From Tribonema minus (Eukaryota > Sar > Xanthophyceae > Tribonematales > Tribonemataceae), in NCBI GenBank assembly GCA_017506865.1, contig JAFCMP010000001.1, positions 186,001 to 250,000 on the forward strand: a stretch of 64,000 bases of DNA, read 5' to 3'. The position numbers and the translations under genes were made by a program. The number at the start of each line of letters is the position of its first letter. Position 1 is the stretch's first letter. Below, piece by piece: positions 58,928 to 64,000 of this stretch. The notes beneath the pieces are model-generated. The model did not search any database. It saw only the letters and a program-made list of their open reading frames with translations, and was not told the DNA's origin.

Positions 58928-61900
58928 TCATATGAGCTCGATGCTGCCATCAAGCACAAAGTCTCTGATTGGTCGATATCGCATCACGTACTCATCACCC
59001 GCTCGCAATTCTATTTGCGAGTTCTGTTCTGCGGAGATCTCAACAACGCCCACGTCTTCAACCACTCTGCACACAACAAATACGTCTAGGTCCGGTTCGG
59101 CTATGATCTGCAAAGACAGAGATGCATACACAGCAGACAGACATTGTTGACGAGCCTTCCGTCAGCAAAAGTTTGCTGCAAAACGTATGGGCATGTTTGA
59201 CACATTTGAAGTGTGCGCACTACTTCAATGTGAGGTTGGAGTTCAAAGTCGTGAATGATATCTCAGTTGTACACAATGAATTTTCATAGGCGAAGTACTT
59301 TCCAGTGTGGAGCTGAGGCGATCACACGCCAGCATACCTGCATCTATAAACTGCTGAGCGCAGGAAGTGAGGTGCATGCACCAAGCACATTCGATGGTGA
59401 GCAAGCTGCCTCAAAGGATGGGCACGCGGCATTCTGCGCAAGCATGTTCTTTGCGACATTTGGTGCAAAATGGCTATGCGGTCGGCGGCTGGTAATCAAA
59501 GAGAGCAATGGGCTTGATATGAATCACATCATATGATGCTGAGCAACTGAGGGGTAGGGTGAGATCGAGCTAAGTGAGGTGTCTCACAGGCGTGCAATCA
59601 TTGCTTGGCACAAACGCCGAGGAAAAATAATATGTTTGCTGTAGATGTGCAGTCCACCAGCTTTGTATGGTATCTGTCAAGCAGCAGGCACGAGTTAACC
59701 TTTTGCTGAATGAGCGCACGCACCCAAGTTCAATGTATGTCAGCCTGTATACTGCTTCCATTCAGTCCTTTCATTATCCAGAACAGCGCAAGTTCAGGCA
59801 GAGTACTCAAAGAGACGGTAAGGTTGTCACGTCACAAAGTATTTCACAGAATTCAAAGAGCCGGCAAGGTTGTCACATAACGTCGGCGCATGAGGGCGCC
59901 CTCTGCGTGCGACAACAGCACACTGAGGTATCACCTGCGCAAGTACCCATTGTGGAGTGGCTCATTCTCAGGCTAACTACTCAGAGATGAGTGCACAACG
60001 CACGTTGCTGCTGCACGAGGCGCACTCGGGTATGTATGTATTCACGTACCTGAGCGCCTCCTGCCTGTGATCGTATGTCGGCGTAGGCGTCGGGGAGGTG
60101 GTCCAGCACAGTCGACTGCAAGTGCCCGTGAAGCAGATCGCAGTACACCTTGGCATACGTCAGCTCCCTGCAGTGACACGTGGCGCAGCCGCAGGCAGTG
60201 GAATGAGCTAGTGAGTGCGCAGCAGCGGCGGCCGTGGCTGCGTCCGCAAGGCGATGCACTAGTGACATTAATGGCAAATACGTCAGTACACTCGGTGCAA
60301 CGCAGAGCACGACAATTGCAGTCACAGAAAGTATCGCGTGACTGGGCACAATCGTCGGCGCTATGACACAGCAATGCCATGCAGCGCAGCCAGGCACCCT
60401 ACCATTGATGACTTGTGTGACATCAGACCTGATGAATGTGACAGGTGTCAGCTATATCTTGCCTTCCTCAGCCAGGGGCACCTGCCGATCAAGACATGCG
60501 GACGGCGTCCTGGTTTGCATTTTGTCTAGCTATCATGCGGTGCGTTGAAGCTAAGGCAAACAAGGCCTCATACCTCACCTTCAACAATATACCAGCGGGA
60601 CTCCAATAATGTTGGGCCCAAAGTCGCTTCTGCTTACCTGGCTATGTAGCTGCACCAAATGCAAATAACTTCACCTGCCCGCAATGCCCGTGAGGACTGC
60701 CTCTGTTCAGTGCAGTACCGCTGCTGGGCCAAGATTACGACATGGTGGCAGTATAGACGAGAGCTGAGGAATCAGATTGGATAGAGTGGCTACCAACCCC
60801 AGAGCACTAGGCACAGGCTCGCAGAGAAGCAAAATTGTAACCGGCCGCTTCTCACCCATGCAACCGTGAACGAGCGCTTGTGAGCTTGTCTTTCGCAATG
60901 ATCGCGATGACGACAGTGATATGTGGTTCGCGCACGCAAAAAAAAGGGCGAACTGAAAAAGTGTGCCAACATCAGCGCGCTCATTATCTACATGCATGCG
61001 CTTACGGCAAACCGTACATGTCCCTGTCAAGGCTGGTCACCCATTTTCCCCCTCCAATCAACACTCACTGGTCTGACAGCCGGCCGCTGCTGAGCATCTC
61101 CTTGGTGTTGGAGAGAATGTAGAAGACGTCGCGCTCAATCTTGTGCACGCGCGTGCGCAGGTACTTGGTGACGCCAAAGCGTATGCGGTTCAGCTCCATC
61201 TGGTACAGGCTCGCTGTGTACATTTCATCGGGCCCTGATGACCTGCAGTGAGAGCGCAGCAGTAGCATTTTGAGGGGCGCTTTCATGTATGCGCAAACGC
61301 CAATGTGGTGTGTGCCATTAAAGGCGGGCCCCGGTAGTCCGCAATGGCACCTGCACTGCAAAAAAACAGGTCTATTGTGTGACGCTGGGCTTCTTGGAGG
61401 CCCGCAAAATTGGTTTGCTGATTCCACCCATGTGTGCGCACCAATTGGCCTAGCACCTGTACACGTGCCTGCATCTGGTCAGGCAAAACCTTACAGCAAT
61501 GAACTCAGCTGGTGTTGCGCTTCGTGATGGAAAATAAGGCTGCCATGCAATCAGGGCGATGACTCTGATCCAGCAAGGTCGAGTACCAAAGCACTGCAGT
61601 GGCATCGCAGCATTGAACTGCAGATCACTGCAACACGACAGCGCTGCCCAGTAGAATTGACACGTCACCGCACGGACAACAGCGCTCAGCTTGAGAGTCA
61701 ACCAGCACTTGCGACGCCGGCGCCAGCGCTAGTGGCTGTGGCTGTAAGCCGTCCCGTGATGGCTCAGCATATGATGGTCAAGTGCTGCGCTATGTATGTG
61801 TGTGTGTATCCACAACAGTCAATCCCTCATTGTTCACGTCAGAAGTGGTATCGTTTAGCTGCACATGCTCCTTGAAAACGCAAGACGCCAACTGCATTTG

Positions 61901-62952
61901 TGGATGACAACATTTGCCCGTGTTGATGCACGCTTGGTGTGTTGATGCACGCTTGTGCAACAAGATTTGTGCTTTCAATGACAAGTATATCTGAGAAAGA
62001 ACTTGTAGCGTGTAATTGCCAGTTTCTACTCAGGCTTACTCCAATGCATTATTACAATTGCAAGGTGATCAATGACTAGCCGGTCTTCATGCCTGCAGTT
62101 GCTCTCCTCCATACCCGCCGTAAGCGAATGCATAGCCTGCAGCATCCATATGCTCAACAGGCGTGGTAGCGTGCTTCATGCGGCAGACAGGGTACAGCTA
62201 TGTACTAGTAGATGACGATGATATCAGGGGGCATCAGACCATCGCTGAGATTGCGTGGCATTGCTGATAACAGAGAGTGATCACTGATGAGTGTGTGGAT
62301 TTCGGCAGGCTTGCACTCAACGTAGTTGTCAACGACGAAGCAGCCGAGGCACTTGAGCTTCTATAACTTGATGCATCTTGCTGCGCTGCGTCACACTGAT
62401 GCACTGCTGACGTAGAGGCGCGCGTTAGCAGCATCTGATACTCTGAGGGAATAAAAGCCCATAGGAAGGTTGCAACACACTATGTAGTGCAGAGCAGCTT
62501 GTGTCACAGCAGTTGACGCATGGTAGAACTTTGGTGAGCCGGCACGCGTGAGGAGTGACACGAGCGGTGACAAGGTGTTCTGCCTCAAATATTGCTTGAA
62601 AAGCACTTCTCGATACTAGTCAGAAAAGAAATATCATTTCAGAATCCAGAAATGATAAAAAGAACTGAAGCTGCACAGCATCAGGTCCAACTCACTTGTA
62701 ATCATCCAGGATAGCCTGCACTGAGGTCAGCTGCTCCAGCATCTTGTCTATGATCTCATCCCTGTACACCAGCAGCTCAGGTGCGCACACCTCGCCGACC
62801 CAGGCGTTTTGTAACTCCACGACAGCATCGGGCAGCGCCTGACGCTGCACTGGTGGTGCTGTCTCCTCCTCCTGCTCGTCCTCGCTGCGGATAGGTGAGC
62901 CAGGAGGTGACAGGTGCTCGTCCAGATAGCCCTGATCCTCGAAGTCAGACAT
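58928..62952 (-). CDS. SLD5: GINS complex subunit SLD5
   Basis: Exons in coding order: 62952-62696, 61242-61069, 60167-60050, 59107-58928; three GT-AG introns, phases agree, 242 aa, close to the usual 220-230. The acidic N-terminus is followed by the family's opening helix (LQNAWVGEVCAPELL, MLEQL), the A-domain helix YQMELNRIRFGVTKYLRTR with KIE, then the LPDAYADI segment, and the C-terminal B domain (PDLDVFVVCRV, LRAGDEYVMRYRPIRDFVLDG) ending SIELI. GINS (SLD5, PSF1-3) joins CDC45 and MCM2-7 in the replicative CMG helicase in the nucleus. The start is the first ATG of the conserved frame. Confidence 0.93.
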
Positions 62953-63811
62953 GCGAGACTTGCTGCTTCACGAACTGCTATACTGGGAGACTACTGCCTG
63001 CTGCAGCTCCCGCTTTGTTCGCTTTCTCCAGCGAACAACTTCAACTTGAAAACTTGACAGCGCGCGAAATCGGTTTGAAAATCTGGAATGTAGTTGTTTG
63101 CAATAACGTCGAGAGGTCGACGTGTAGCATGTTGTGAACGCAAGTCCTCCAGGAATACTCAGAAGCTTGGAAGGTTCGAAGGATTTGGAGGCTGCACTGA
63201 GAACTCACAGAAGTATGCTGCAGTTCTGCAGTCCAACCCATATAAGTATGCTGCATTGCTGGTCTGCAGTCGTGTACATGTTAGTATCAACAGCTAGGTA
63301 AACATTCCTGCACGCAATCAGCAGGCTGCTTCTGTGCATCGCATGCTCAACAGCCCATAGGTCGCATTACCATGAGTTTGCATGTTTGAACGCGCAAGCT
63401 TCAGTGCAGCACTCCAGTGTCTGACACCCAAGGTCACAGCAACAGCAGCAGCGCAGCAGCAGAACACATAGCACACAACAAAGGCAACAGAACTTGTACA
63501 CTGTCAGAAACGGCTACATTGCAGGAATAAATGGTGTGTAAATTAATGGTGTGCCTGATTCAGCAGCAGTGCTGCTAGGATGTGTTTGCATGGTCCACAC
63601 AGGTCCTTAGGGTTAGCACCACCAGTGCCTTCGCAGTGGCATACCAGCGGTACGCCATTTGTTGAATATGTGACTCAGTGACAATGAGGTCTCAAAAACT
63701 TCGTGGTGATTTCGGCGCGCTAATGGGGTGCCAGATGGACCATGCTGTGCAGCGGTGACTCCGCTCTTACACATGTCCTCGACACCCTCTTTCTGCATGC
63801 GACTGGAATAC
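62953..63811. other. Intergenic, SLD5 upstream region
   Basis: It contains the SLD5 promoter and probably intron or 3' sequence of the minus-strand gene at the right edge. No conserved frame was found. Confidence 0.4.
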
Positions 63812-64000
63812 CTTCGCACATGTTGACGCAAACGGTTCGATCCACGGTGTCTTTTTACTTCGAATCTCTACTTCATCCATCGTCAACCGCATGTAGTCCG
63901 TTGTTTCAGCGGTGCCTGCTGTGTCAACGCCATTTACAAAGTGAGGACCGCCGCCGCGACCGCCGCCAGCGCCAGCGCTGCCGCGCTGCACGCCGCGTGC
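63812..64000 (-). CDS. Partial exon of an unknown gene at the right edge
   Basis: A minus-strand frame open to the window edge reads a Gly/Arg/Ala-rich stretch, then GPHFVNGVDTAGTAE, YMRLTMDEVEIRSKKTPW, ending FASTCAK at a possible donor AAG|GTATTC. GC content is high here and drops sharply after the donor, as in the other exons. No ATG starts it, so the 5' end lies outside. Family not recognised. Confidence 0.4.

Noticed and set aside
58307..59089. A 260-codon plus-strand open frame
   Set aside because: It continues antisense through SLD5 exon 4, has no domain-like pattern and looks like a chance open stretch.
63826..63850. GGTTCGATCC, resembling a tRNA T-loop
   Set aside because: No matching acceptor stem, D-arm or anticodon arm could be placed around it.

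Overview
This is nuclear DNA of a photosynthetic, flagellated eukaryote. Genes are split by many introns, nearly all GT-AG with a few GC-AG donors. Exons are clearly richer in GC than introns. One gene (1634-1912) encodes a presequence with a signal peptide, an ADA|F junction of the ASAF type and a twin-arginine lumenal signal, which points to a red-type secondary plastid (haptophyte, cryptophyte or ochrophyte). Another gene encodes the ciliary protein CFAP99. Short interstitial (TTAGGG)n arrays are present. A haptophyte-like alga is my best guess, but the species is not identifiable from the window. No prokaryotic, organellar, rRNA, tRNA or CRISPR feature was seen.

Layout: (1) 468-1912, minus, 5' part of a thylakoid-lumen protein gene. 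(2) 1949-4355, retroelement debris: a 330-bp tandem repeat and a LINE reverse-transcriptase tail. (3) 4356-11240, minus, CFAP99, 10 exons, 793 aa. (4) 11407-12909 and 13754-14488, plus, two tandem two-exon paralogues with a possible PB1-like fold. (5) 16171-34326, minus, puromycin-sensitive-type M1 aminopeptidase, 18 exons, 879 aa. (6) 34578-49566, plus, Hrq1-type RecQ4-family helicase, 19 exons, 1531 aa. (7) 50931-56853, minus, glucosidase II beta subunit, 6 exons, 568 aa; its last intron holds an inverted pair of CBP/p300-type acetyltransferase pseudogene fragments. (8) 57199-57847, plus, unknown two-CxxC protein with a one-base frame break. (9) 58928-62952, minus, GINS subunit SLD5, 4 exons, 242 aa. 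(10) 63812-64000, minus, edge of an unknown gene.

I joined exons by hand. In each of the five large conserved genes every junction keeps phase and the total length fits the family, so those models are strong. Most neighbours lie head-to-head with short shared promoters (166, 251 and 345 bp) or tail-to-tail. The genes are unrelated housekeeping functions (cilia, peptide turnover, DNA repair and replication, ER glycan trimming), not a pathway cluster.

The most unusual signal is in the introns. Several carry tandem duplications of the adjacent exon/intron boundary, so the 5' or 3' splice site is copied one to eight times into the intron. Others hold interstitial telomeric arrays, minisatellites touching splice sites, and exons of only 16 and 20 nt.
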